Assembly: GCA_028717345.1 (NCBI GenBank)
Contig: JAQUNZ010000001.1
Span: 17,337-81,336, forward strand
Source: Candidatus Methanoperedens sp.
GTDB lineage: Archaea > Halobacteriota > Methanosarcinia > Methanosarcinales > Methanoperedenaceae
Length of the DNA: 64,000 bases
Reading direction: 5' to 3'
The first letter of the stretch is position 1, and each line of letters begins with the position of its first letter. The notes beneath the pieces were generated by a model. That model was not told the origin of the DNA. It did not search any database and saw nothing but the letters and a program-made list of their open reading frames with translations. The position numbers and the translations under genes were made by a program. Positions 41,491 to 49,243 of the stretch are shown here, one piece after another.

Positions 41491-41571
41491 TTACCCATCT
41501 GCGCTATAGGTGAGACCGCATTCAGGACAGGAATAGGTGATAATATCCAGTCCCTTTTCGCTTTTTTTCAT
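41491..41571 (-). CDS. 26-residue zinc-ribbon mini-protein
   Basis: This ORF is too short for the track: MKKSEKGLDIITYSCPECGL, then TYSADG. The C-P-E-C-G knuckle with only two cysteines suggests half a zinc site. It starts one base after the stop of the zinc-ribbon membrane gene. It ends 20 bases before the PLP enzyme, with AAGGAGTG between. The placement in a tight operon makes it believable. It could also be an out-of-phase relic of a longer zinc-ribbon. Confidence 0.35.
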   Translation of the reverse strand: MKKSEKGLDIITYSCPECGLTYSADG

Positions 41572-41572
41572 A

Positions 41573-42073
41573 TTATTCTGAATCCCCTCTTTGAGCCAGG
41601 GGCGAGCCACACCCGCCGCAGTACCTGTTTGATGTTGGATTTTCCCGTCCGCACGAACATGTTATCCGTTTTTCGGTCAGGACGAAAAGTTCTGATAAGC
41701 GGTCTGAATTCTTATGAACGACTTCCCATAGAGAATATAACGGCACCATAATGAGCAGGAAAAAAACGATATGATAAATACCGTAAGGCAGGAATTCGGA
41801 ATAAGGTCGAAATGTAACATACAATGTTATTATCACAAGCGTAAGAACAAGACCAGTTACTATAGACCGCGAGTCTTCATTGGTTATTACATTGTTGAAC
41901 TCAAAGCCGAACTTCAGCAGTATTATTATCACAGCAATAGATAACGCAATATCCACAAAAGAATAGAATTCCACAGTGTTCTTAAGTGTCAGCACGGCAG
42001 CGAATTTGATAAGTATTATAAGAATAAGAGCCGTTATCGCTCTTGCTATTGGTCTGTACAGTTCCTTGTTCAT
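41573..42073 (-). CDS. Four-helix membrane protein with C-terminal zinc ribbon
   Basis: I use ATG 42073 (MNKELYRPIARAITALILII) rather than GTG 42082. The 166-residue protein has four membrane helices (about 10-30, 40-60, 73-93 and 103-125). A cytoplasmic tail follows with CSCGRENPTSNRYCGGCGSP, a double C-x-C/C-x2-C zinc ribbon. Such tails occur in many archaeal membrane proteins of unknown role. It leads the unit that ends with the PLP enzyme. A link to sulfur-compound metabolism is only contextual. Confidence 0.7.
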   Translation of the reverse strand: MNKELYRPIARAITALILIILIKFAAVLTLKNTVEFYSFVDIALSIAVIIILLKFGFEFNNVITNEDSRSIVTGLVLTLVIITLYVTFRPYSEFLPYGIYHIVFFLLIMVPLYSLWEVVHKNSDRLSELFVLTEKRITCSCGRENPTSNRYCGGCGSPLAQRGDSE

Positions 42074-42172
42074 ATCCCACACTTAAATTTCATGCAATAT
42101 TAATGTAAGCCTATTTCAACCCTTAGCTTCATACAAATACCTTCATATATCTTTTGACTTATATCAACGATC

Positions 42173-42703
42173 ATGGACATTCCTGGTCTTCACAAAGAAA
42201 ACACACAGGCTTCACACAGATATGCAATACTTACTGTCAGCACATCAAGATATGCGAAATACGGGTCAACCGACCGACCCGAACGGGCTGAAGACGCATC
42301 AGGAAAGCTCATCTGGGGGATGATACAGGTGCAGGGTGGCGAAGTAGTGCATTACGAGCTGATCCCTGATGATATTGAAATGATAAGACACACTTTAAAG
42401 AATTGCCTGTATTCCGAAGCTGACGTTTTGATCTTTACAGGGGGAACAGGTCTATCTCCCACAGACGTCACCATCGAATCTGTGACGCCATATCTTGAAA
42501 AAGAGATAACAGGTTTTGGCGAGCTTTTCCGACAAAAAAGCATCGACCAGATAGGAAATGCGGTCATGCTGACAAGAGCGATCGCCGGAGTTGCGAGAAA
42601 GAAAGCGATATTCTGCCTTCCCGGATCGCCGAACGCTGTCAAGCTCGCACTTGAGATCATGCTTCCTGAGATGGGGCATATCATAAAACATATAAAGGGA
42701 TAA
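42173..42703 (+). CDS. moaB: Molybdopterin adenylyltransferase-type protein (MoaB/Mog)
   Basis: The 176-residue protein of the MoaB/MogA fold reads HRYAILTVSTSRYAKYGSTD at the N-terminus and DVLIFTGGTGLSPTDVTIES at the molybdopterin-binding loop. FRQKSIDQIGNAVMLTRAIA and FCLPGSPNAVKLALEIMLPE follow. It activates molybdopterin by adenylation before metal insertion. In this window it fits the tungsten- or molybdenum-dependent AOR and, in the cell, formylmethanofuran dehydrogenase. It is alone, with an AT-rich promoter region upstream (42083-42172). Confidence 0.93.
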   Translation: MDIPGLHKENTQASHRYAILTVSTSRYAKYGSTDRPERAEDASGKLIWGMIQVQGGEVVHYELIPDDIEMIRHTLKNCLYSEADVLIFTGGTGLSPTDVTIESVTPYLEKEITGFGELFRQKSIDQIGNAVMLTRAIAGVARKKAIFCLPGSPNAVKLALEIMLPEMGHIIKHIKG

Positions 42704-42774
42704 AAATCTGCGTTGAAGGTTTCGTCTGTTATGAGCAATATACTTATGTTAATGTACTATAAATAGTGATAATA

Positions 42775-43056
42775 ATGCAAAAACTAATAGTCAAACATCC
42801 TTATATTACGAAAAAACCTGGAATAAGCAAGGGTAGTCCTATAATAGCAGGAACAAGGCTGAGAGTCCTGGATATTGTCATTGAATATGAATATCTTGGT
42901 CATTCTCCAGATGAAATTATTAGTGCACACCCCCATTTGATCCTTCCTCAGATACATGATGCTTTATCTTTTTATTATGAGCATAGGAAAGAGATGGATC
43001 AAGAAATCAGATCAAGAAAAGAGGCAATAGTAAAACTGCGTGAGAAGTTTACTTGA
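42775..43056 (+). CDS. DUF433-family antitoxin
   Basis: The start ATG 42775 (MQKLIVKHPYITKKPGISKG) gives 93 residues; GTG 42766 is the alternative. 'G-S-P-I-I-A-G-T-R-L-R-V-x-D-I' and YEYLGHSPDEIISAHPHLIL are the DUF433 signature, a small HTH fold acting as antitoxin of PIN-like toxins (VapB45-like). SFYYEHRKEMDQEIRSRKEA is the tail. It is followed after 9 bases by its likely toxin. Confidence 0.87.
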   Translation: MQKLIVKHPYITKKPGISKGSPIIAGTRLRVLDIVIEYEYLGHSPDEIISAHPHLILPQIHDALSFYYEHRKEMDQEIRSRKEAIVKLREKFT

Positions 43057-43065
43057 AGAGGGCTT

Positions 43066-43410
43066 TTGAAAGAGAGAAAACTTCTCAGGATATACGCTGA
43101 TGAGAATGTAAATATTGCAATTGTTGAAGGTCTGAAGCGCAGAGGTATAGAAGCCTGCTCCGCCATAGAGAAAAGGAAGCTTGGTCTTAGCGACGAAGAA
43201 CAATTGATGTACGCGATCAAGGAGGGAGCAACAATATTTACGCATGACGATGATTTTCTCAGCATGGCTACTGAATCTAAAATTGAACACTGTGGGATAA
43301 TATATGTTCATCAGGAGCATCTTTCTATCGGGGAATGCATACGTCGGCTGAAAGCAATAGTTGAAACCATGTCTCCTGAAGAAATGCATAATAGTATTTT
43401 GTTCCTATGA
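43066..43410 (+). CDS. DUF5615 PIN-like toxin
   Basis: The 114-residue protein starts at TTG 43066. KLLRIYADENVNIAIVEGLK carries the first acidic residues (ADEN), as in DUF5615/VapC45-type PIN-like nucleases. GATIFTHDDDFLSMATESKI has the HDDDF motif, and GIIYVHQEHLSIGECIRRLK closes the domain. It is paired with the DUF433 antitoxin upstream. This looks like a complete and probably active toxin-antitoxin unit. Just downstream lies a recombination scar with broken ABC-transporter pieces. Confidence 0.85.
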   Translation: MKERKLLRIYADENVNIAIVEGLKRRGIEACSAIEKRKLGLSDEEQLMYAIKEGATIFTHDDDFLSMATESKIEHCGIIYVHQEHLSIGECIRRLKAIVETMSPEEMHNSILFL

Positions 43411-43471
43411 AAAAAGATTCCCGCTTTTACGGTCTAATCTGAGAACGTCAAGTTACGTACTCCGAATGAAC

Positions 43472-43650
43472 CTAACCCATCAGTTTCAGGAATATCTCCT
43501 CAAGGGAGGGCTCCACGTTCCTGATATCGATAATCTTTCCATTATTCTTTGCTACCCAGCCAGTTATCCTGTTAAATTCCTCGAGGTCGTTCGTTCTGGC
43601 AATATAATTCCCTTTATTCCTGACAGCTTCGAAATCGAGGTCTTTACCCC
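43472..43650 (-). pseudogene. C-terminal piece of an ABC transporter ATPase
   Basis: This is not in the ORF track. On the minus strand the frame ending at 43472-43474 reads DLDFEAVRNKGNYIARTNDL, then EEFNRITGWVAKNNGKIIDI, then RNVEPSLEEIFLKLMG and a stop. 'E-P-S-L-E-E-I-F-L-K-L' is how ABC-2 type ATP-binding subunits end. The frame is blocked by a stop near 43659, so only about 60 residues remain and all nucleotide-binding motifs are gone. It meets a permease fragment on the opposite strand near 43640-43650, so an inversion or deletion joined the two. Confidence 0.6.
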
Positions 43651-44071
43651 GGTCTTTATCTCAGGCGGTCTTATCATAGACATGGTCACTGAAGAATACG
43701 AAAGAAAAACGATTGATCTGCTTGAAGTTGCGCCAATGTCTTTTTCAGATATCTTAAACGGCAAGATGCTTGTTGCAGTGCATAATATATTTTGGATACT
43801 GATTGTAACAACTGTGATGGCAGCCCTTATAGTCCTGCTCGGAGCCATTATTGCCGTGAAATACAGGGACAGGACTCTCTCACAATATTTGTATTCACTA
43901 ATTCTTATTTTTTTATTCCTGGGTGCGTATCTATTTGCGGATTCGCCTTTCAATCTTGTGACACGGCTGTCATCAGGTGCGGCAAGCGGAATGGATGCTT
44001 TTGTAAGCATTGCGCCGTATGCCGTTGCTGTTATCCCGTTGTACTTTTATTCAGGGAGGATGCGGGGATAA
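43640..44071 (+). pseudogene. C-terminal piece of an ABC-2 type permease
   Basis: The tracked ORF (43361-44071) is real only from about TPVFISGGLIIDMVTEEYER onward; before that it reads the complement of the ATPase fragment. The remaining 140 residues have IDLLEVAPMSFSDILNGKML and four hydrophobic segments (IFWILIVTTVMAALIVLLGA, YSLILIFLFLGAYLFAD and others). They end YAVAVIPLYFYSGRMRG. 'E-R-K-T-x-x-L-L-x-x-x-P-x-S-x-x-x-I-x-x-G-K' is the standard ABC-2 permease motif. The first helices are missing and no natural start is present, so it is almost surely non-functional. Confidence 0.6.
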
Positions 44072-44129
44072 TTTTATATAACGTCACTACAGAAAACTTT
44101 TATAGAAATAGGTTATTATAATCATCATA

Positions 44130-44648
44130 ATGGAGAGATATTCTAACGACAGGGCGCAGACAACCATAGACTATATGGTGGGAATGAGTATATTCCTTCT
44201 TACAGTGGCTTTTGTATTCCAGTTCATGAACAGCCTGTTCGCCCCTTTCGAGACAACGTCAGATGATGTAACCCTGGCTGCTGACAGAGCAAGCACTGTA
44301 CTTGTGGAGCGCCTGCTCATAGCAGATAAATCTGGAGCCATGAGCATTATAGATGAGGGGAAACTTAATTATTTTAATAATACAAGATTAAATTACACAA
44401 ACAAAACAACAGATAGTAATAATAAAACCAACTATCAGAACGCGCTTGATGAGCTGGGGCTGTTAAGTGAGTACATAATCTATGATATGAACATGTCGGT
44501 CACTGATCTAAATGGTTCGAAGATGTATATCAGCGGTCCCGAACTTCTGGAAAATGTGGATATTGGACAGACCAGGCGCCTCGTATTGATCCTAAATTCC
44601 ACAACAGGCAACCAAACGAGAGCATTACTCTATGTGAGGGTATGGTAA
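44130..44648 (+). CDS. Pseudopilin-like protein 1 of the pilus-type operon (DUF7287-like)
   Basis: This 172-residue protein opens an operon. The N-terminus MERYSNDRAQTTIDYMVGMS then IFLLTVAFVFQFMNSLF is a class III-like signal (RAQTTIDY before the hydrophobic helix). It resembles what haloarchaeal and methanogen pseudopilins annotated DUF7287 have. The rest is extracellular with several N-glycosylation sequons (NNT, NYT, NKT). RRLVLILNSTTGNQTRALLY forms the last strand. The next start overlaps its stop (taATG). A TATA-like tttatata lies about 55-60 bases upstream. Family names here are recalled, not searched. Confidence 0.7.
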   Translation: MERYSNDRAQTTIDYMVGMSIFLLTVAFVFQFMNSLFAPFETTSDDVTLAADRASTVLVERLLIADKSGAMSIIDEGKLNYFNNTRLNYTNKTTDSNNKTNYQNALDELGLLSEYIIYDMNMSVTDLNGSKMYISGPELLENVDIGQTRRLVLILNSTTGNQTRALLYVRVW

Positions 44649-45238
44649 TGTTCGATGAAAAAGCACAGTTGCATACACTGGAAGGCGTGGCAGCAGCTTC
44701 GATCATGCTTTTAGTTATAATTTATGCAATAGATGCAACCTCAATGACGCCCCTGACCGCTTCAACATCCAGCGTTCATGTAGAAGCCGAGCTTCGGGCA
44801 ATGGGACAGGATATTTTTAACATCCTTGATTATGCCGAACCTAATTACAGCTCTAAGCTAAAAATGGATATTACTTCATGGGACGGAAAGGAATACATCT
44901 GGAGCGGAGCGAATTATACAGTAAAAGGAACTACAAATGTGACCGGTAACTTCACCAATATCACTGAACTGTTGAATGCAACATTGGTAAAGCAGGGCAC
45001 AGCGCATAATCTTGATGTGACTTTCTTGAGCCGTAAACCAGATAATACGACGTATCCTGTTAAAATACCGATCATATTCAACGGCGATCCCTCCAATAAT
45101 GCTGTGATCGTTTCCAGGAAAATAGTATTGCAAAACAGTGATTTTAATGTAAATTACACAGGCCCCATAGAGGATATTGACCTTTCCTCCAATTTTTATA
45201 ATATTTTAGATATTAAACTTACGCTGTGGAGGATGTAA
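44648..45238 (+). CDS. Pseudopilin-like protein 2 (DUF7288-like)
   Basis: I start at ATG 44648 (MFDEKAQLHTLEGVAAASIM), which overlaps the previous stop; the tracked start is two codons earlier. It has 196 residues. KAQLHTLEGVAAASIMLLVI is a pilin-like N-terminus (Q-L-H-T-L-E-G). A largely beta extracellular body with YTVKGTTNVTGNFTNITELL follows, rich in N-glycosylation sequons. It ends with a LYNILDIKLTLWRM-like strand. I infer a minor subunit of the same filament or envelope complex. It overlaps gene 3 by one base. Confidence 0.7.
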   Translation: MFDEKAQLHTLEGVAAASIMLLVIIYAIDATSMTPLTASTSSVHVEAELRAMGQDIFNILDYAEPNYSSKLKMDITSWDGKEYIWSGANYTVKGTTNVTGNFTNITELLNATLVKQGTAHNLDVTFLSRKPDNTTYPVKIPIIFNGDPSNNAVIVSRKIVLQNSDFNVNYTGPIEDIDLSSNFYNILDIKLTLWRM

Positions 45239-46074
45239 TGGGGTTAATAGAAGATCGCGATGCTCAGTTCATGCTTCTGGCAGGATTTCTTATCGCCATT
45301 GGGCTTGTGATAACAACTGTGATGCTCAACAGCATCATGTTCGAAGGCAACATGGCGATAGAATCCGTAACAGAGAACTCAAAATATGAAATGATCAATC
45401 TGATGCAGATCACCACTGATGAAATAAGAAGCGCATACAGGAATGCCACTGAAAATGGCGGGACAGTGCAAAACACAACTATCAATTTCACACGGCAGGT
45501 AAATAATTTCAGCGCAGATCTGCCTAAAATATACTCAATGTATGGGGGAGGCGCAAAGATAACGTTTGAAAACTGGACAAATAAAGGATATGCTAATTTT
45601 ACTGAGAACGGGAGACCGGGTGGTAAGGACAACTGGACTGTGATAGAGGGCGTAAATGCCGGCTATGTACGTGTTTTTAATATTTCGATCAATTTTACCG
45701 GGACTGCCGGAGCTATCTTTAAGATCGAAGCACACAACTCCACCGGTTATTCGGTTTGGTCAATCGCATTTAACAACACAAACTATAATGTTACAAATGC
45801 CACAAATGCCTCAAATTACACTATTGGAAGCTTTAGTTCAGGCAGCCAGTACAATTTGACATCTCACCCATTTGACTTTAATTACTTATCATCTCCGGTA
45901 TCAATTCATATTATTAATGGTAGCAATGCTTTTGGAACATACAGGATACAGGGGCTGCTGGCTAACAACAGAAATTTTACTCGCGAACGTCATTATGTCC
46001 TGAACACCAGTGTCGCGCTCTCGACAGTTAAAGTCAGGGCGAATATTTCAATGCCTGTATCAGTACCGTGGTGA
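45238..46074 (+). CDS. Pseudopilin-like protein 3, heavily N-glycosylated
   Basis: The start ATG 45238 (MGLIEDRDAQFMLLAGFLIA) overlaps the previous stop, with GGAGG just ahead. It has 278 residues. RDAQFMLLAGFLIAIGLVIT is the hydrophobic N-terminal segment. The body has more than ten N-x-S/T sequons (NTTINFT, NNTNYNVTNATNASNYT), the highest density in the operon. It ends VRANISMPVSVPW. I do not recognise a named domain beyond a family resemblance to pilin-like proteins. The next gene begins 4 bases after its stop. Confidence 0.65.
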   Translation: MGLIEDRDAQFMLLAGFLIAIGLVITTVMLNSIMFEGNMAIESVTENSKYEMINLMQITTDEIRSAYRNATENGGTVQNTTINFTRQVNNFSADLPKIYSMYGGGAKITFENWTNKGYANFTENGRPGGKDNWTVIEGVNAGYVRVFNISINFTGTAGAIFKIEAHNSTGYSVWSIAFNNTNYNVTNATNASNYTIGSFSSGSQYNLTSHPFDFNYLSSPVSIHIINGSNAFGTYRIQGLLANNRNFTRERHYVLNTSVALSTVKVRANISMPVSVPW

Positions 46075-46078
46075 TAAC

Positions 46079-46555
46079 ATGGCTCTTAAAAGCATAATAA
46101 GGAACGAGGAAGCAGTTTCCATTTCAATTGGTTTCATTTTAATGTTCGCAGTTACGGTTATCGTTTTTACAGGAGTTATGATATCATTCTATTCATTATC
46201 CCGGAATATAGAGAAATCCGCTATGGAGGAAAGCTTTAAAATACTTGGAAGCGGGCTTGCAAACAAAATAGCCACAGTTGACACTCTTGTCAATGTCAGC
46301 GCTTCTTTTGGCGCTACTGTTGAAAGTATTGAATATGAATTCAGGTTGCCAGCCACTATAGCAGGTAAAACATATTCTATTAATTTAACCAACACAACTC
46401 ATGAGATAATACTGGAATCCGATAATGGAGCGCTTGTGGGTTCGCCGTTCAGTGTTTCAAATAATTTTACAGAAAGAAAGTTCTACGGCGGGGCTGAGGA
46501 TTATATAATTACATATGATAAAAATGGTAGTAAAATTTATATTGATGAACAGTGA
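46079..46555 (+). CDS. Pseudopilin-like protein 4 (DUF7266-like)
   Basis: The start ATG 46079 (MALKSIIRNEEAVSISIGFI) gives 158 residues. 'N-E-E-A-V-S-I-S-I-G-F-I-L-M-F-A' is a class III pilin signal very like the one of the main pilins at 39 kb ([13 protein letters not shown]). The body (about 120 residues) includes YEFRLPATIAGKTYSINLTN and ends KNGSKIYIDEQ. It fits the pseudopilin family annotated DUF7266. There is a 66-base gap to the next gene with a TATA-like box, so a second promoter is possible. Confidence 0.72.
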   Translation: MALKSIIRNEEAVSISIGFILMFAVTVIVFTGVMISFYSLSRNIEKSAMEESFKILGSGLANKIATVDTLVNVSASFGATVESIEYEFRLPATIAGKTYSINLTNTTHEIILESDNGALVGSPFSVSNNFTERKFYGGAEDYIITYDKNGSKIYIDEQ

Positions 46556-46621
46556 TATAAATACTCAGCATTATAATCATTATGATAATCTTTAAGTAGG
46601 GACAGGCACAATATATTTTAT

Positions 46622-47428
46622 ATGGATGTATCCTTTAAAAAAAGCCATTCAAATTTAAAAGAATTCTTGAATTCAGAGGATGCGGTGGCAGAAGTGCTGG
46701 ATTTTGTCACCATACTTGGGATACTTATTCTTTCTTTTAGCTTAATCGGGCTTATGGGCTACCCGGCAATAAGGAACGCACAGGAGTCAAGATTCACAGA
46801 GAATACAAGACAGAGCTTTGTTGTGCTTGCAGATAATATAAATAAGATCGCACTCGGGCAGGCGCCATCACAGAGCGTGGAAATTAAGTTGTACGGGGGA
46901 AAGCTCAGTGTAACAGGGGATAGCACGATACAGATCAACGGCACGATCTATAATGCAAGCAGCATGACAAGCAGTGAAATAACACTGGATACAGAGAGTA
47001 TGCGAAGCATTGAAAATTCAATAGGTGAAACCATGGTGGCGTATGAGGGCACAGGTGTCTGGGTAAAGTATTCTGATGATGTTATACTCAATCCTTCCAA
47101 ACCCCTGATAATCAACCAGAGCAACGTTCTCATTATCCCTGTTGTATATCTTTACGGTGAATCAGAAATGGCTGGAAGCGGTATATCCCGCGTAACGCTG
47201 TGTCCTGATGAACCATGTTCCCCTGAACTCACTGTATGGAGCAACGTGAGCAATGTTACGATAACGATCACAGGGAACTATACTTCGGGCTGGAAAGATT
47301 TCTTCAGAAATTCAAAGGGATTGAACTGGGAAATAGGGGGAACAGGCGATAACTATACTGCAAAATTGAATAACACAGGGATGGACGTTCATATTTTAAA
47401 AACTTTGATCTATGCGGTGATAACATGA
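46622..47428 (+). CDS. Pseudopilin-like protein 5 (DUF7289-like)
   Basis: This 268-residue protein has a longer cytoplasmic leader (MDVSFKKSHSNLKEFLNSED), then AVAEVLDFVTILGILILSFS and LIGLMGYPAIRNAQESRFTE. That last part is the N-terminus shared with the next gene (GVGTIILISITIIGIGLITL). The body has GGKLSVTGDSTIQINGTIYN and MVAYEGTGVWVKYSDDVILN, also paralleled in gene 6. Four residues of overlap (ATGA) couple it to gene 6. I infer paralogous large pseudopilins. Confidence 0.7.
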   Translation: MDVSFKKSHSNLKEFLNSEDAVAEVLDFVTILGILILSFSLIGLMGYPAIRNAQESRFTENTRQSFVVLADNINKIALGQAPSQSVEIKLYGGKLSVTGDSTIQINGTIYNASSMTSSEITLDTESMRSIENSIGETMVAYEGTGVWVKYSDDVILNPSKPLIINQSNVLIIPVVYLYGESEMAGSGISRVTLCPDEPCSPELTVWSNVSNVTITITGNYTSGWKDFFRNSKGLNWEIGGTGDNYTAKLNNTGMDVHILKTLIYAVIT

Positions 47429-49140
47429 AGATTATAAATTGTGAAAAAGCGGATGTAGAAGGTGTTGGTACAATAATACTAATAAGCATTACGATTATCG
47501 GAATAGGCTTGATAACCTTGGTCGGTGTTCCCTCCATATTCAAGCTGCAGGAGATGGCAAACCTCAGGAATGCCGAACAGGCATTTACGGTTTTAGACTC
47601 ACATACGAGCAGGGTATCACTTGGAGAATCACGGGTGCAAAATACTGATATAAATCTCGGCGGAGGTTCCATATCCGTTGTTCCCAATTCGTCAGAAAGG
47701 AGTTACGTGCTCATTGAGCTTAAGAATGGCACATCAGTGGAAAAATCTTTCACGCTTGATATGGGAAAGATCATTTACCGCCTGGGAGATAAAGAGTTAG
47801 GCTATGAAGGGGGCGGTGTTTGGAGTAAGTTCATGTCTGGAAGCGTCATGGTTTCCCCGCCAGAAGTTCATTATAATGGGATGACACTTACCCTGCCTGT
47901 GGTCAACGTCTCAGGAAAATCCACATATGGTGGAACTGGAAGAGTTTCTATGAGCGCAGAGAGATTAAAGGATATTAAGATCATATACCCAACCAGGGAT
48001 TTGACTAATCCGATCTCTGCGAACATCAGTCAGGTGGTTATTACAATATACAGCAGCTACTACGACGCCTGGGGAGATTTTTTCAAGGGTATAACTTTTG
48101 CAAAGGTTTCCACCAATGCTTCAGAAAAAAAGGTTACGATAAACCTTGAAACTCCACCTGTATTCACCAACTTTTCTTACGGGGCACTTGCATCTGATCA
48201 AATAATTCTGGAACAGAAAGCCAATGTTAAAAGCTATAATTCTTCCATGGGAAATTATACAGCAAGCGTAACCCAGAATGGAAGTATCCGTGCAAATAAC
48301 TTGATACGTTTCAGGCAAGCAGCTACTGGATCAGGAGTGAGCGGAAATGCAATCAGTGGGGTCACCATAGATGGACAAATTCCCTACTGTAATAACGCAA
48401 ATAAATGTGTTATATCAAAAGATTCATATGCCCGTTCGTATACTGGTAATTTAAATGTTCACGGGACAAGATATATTGTGACAAGTGATCTTACTGTGAC
48501 AATTGGAGATGCTGGGGCCAAAGTTGCAGAAAAGATCAATTCGATTAAAAGCACTAATGATAATTCGGGTCAGATTTGTATTAGTGGAAATGTGATTAAT
48601 GGTTCATGGTCTGGCATCTGTACCATCCCCCGTGGCAATTATTACCTTACCGGTTTTTCATTGGGTAACAAGGACTTGTTATTTAATACTTCTTTGGGAG
48701 AAATCAATATCGCTGTTGACATGCAATCATCATTTATTGATTGGGGTCCACAGGCGAATATTTCCGTAACGGGAAGTAATCCTGTTAAAATATGGCTGAA
48801 CGGTGGATTAAATGTAGGATCTGGTAGCAAGATTAACCGCTATGGGAATCCAAATGATACATCTTCTCGATTTCAGGTAGTTTCTTCTTATTCCGGGGAA
48901 ATCTCTTTCCAACAGAGCACGGAATTCTGTGGATTTGTGTATGCGCCAAGAGCAAAAATAGAAGTCGGGAATAGTGCCAAAATTCTTGGAGCACTTGTGG
49001 GATTTCAATTTGAGGTGGAAAATTCAGAGGATATATACTTTGACGAAGCCCTGCAAAACCTCCCAACAGACCTGGGTGAAGGCGTTACGATCATGTACAT
49101 GCATATCACTCAAAACGATATTGGGGTGAGCATTAAATGA
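47425..49140 (+). CDS. Large pseudopilin-like protein 6 (DUF7289 plus DUF7305-like C-terminus)
   Basis: The protein has 571 residues. The N-terminal 270 parallel gene 5: VGTIILISITIIGIGLITLV, LGGGSISVVPNSSERSYVLI and YEGGGVWSKFMSGSVMVSPP. The C-terminal half is a second module with CTIPRGNYYLTGFSLGNKDL and FCGFVYAPRAKIEVGNSAKI, then LGALVGFQFEVENSEDIYFD. 'Y-A-P-x-A-x-I-x-V-G-x-x-A-x-I-x-G-A-L-V' is the parallel beta-helix repeat of DUF7305-type proteins, reminiscent of PilX/adhesin caps. It may be the adhesive tip or cell-wall-contact subunit. That is inference. It ends 103 bases before the TPR gene. Confidence 0.7.
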   Translation: MKIINCEKADVEGVGTIILISITIIGIGLITLVGVPSIFKLQEMANLRNAEQAFTVLDSHTSRVSLGESRVQNTDINLGGGSISVVPNSSERSYVLIELKNGTSVEKSFTLDMGKIIYRLGDKELGYEGGGVWSKFMSGSVMVSPPEVHYNGMTLTLPVVNVSGKSTYGGTGRVSMSAERLKDIKIIYPTRDLTNPISANISQVVITIYSSYYDAWGDFFKGITFAKVSTNASEKKVTINLETPPVFTNFSYGALASDQIILEQKANVKSYNSSMGNYTASVTQNGSIRANNLIRFRQAATGSGVSGNAISGVTIDGQIPYCNNANKCVISKDSYARSYTGNLNVHGTRYIVTSDLTVTIGDAGAKVAEKINSIKSTNDNSGQICISGNVINGSWSGICTIPRGNYYLTGFSLGNKDLLFNTSLGEINIAVDMQSSFIDWGPQANISVTGSNPVKIWLNGGLNVGSGSKINRYGNPNDTSSRFQVVSSYSGEISFQQSTEFCGFVYAPRAKIEVGNSAKILGALVGFQFEVENSEDIYFDEALQNLPTDLGEGVTIMYMHITQNDIGVSIK

Positions 49141-49243
49141 ACGTGGATACCTGGAAATGTCATGATAATAATCATATTCCTAAATAAGTATTAAATACTT
49201 AAATATCAATATATTACTGGAGACTGAAATATAAGGTAACTAT

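Noticed and set aside
42707-42717. aaatctgcgtt as a third copy of the 31-base element
   Set aside because: Only 11 bases match and the decamer period is missing, so it may be chance.
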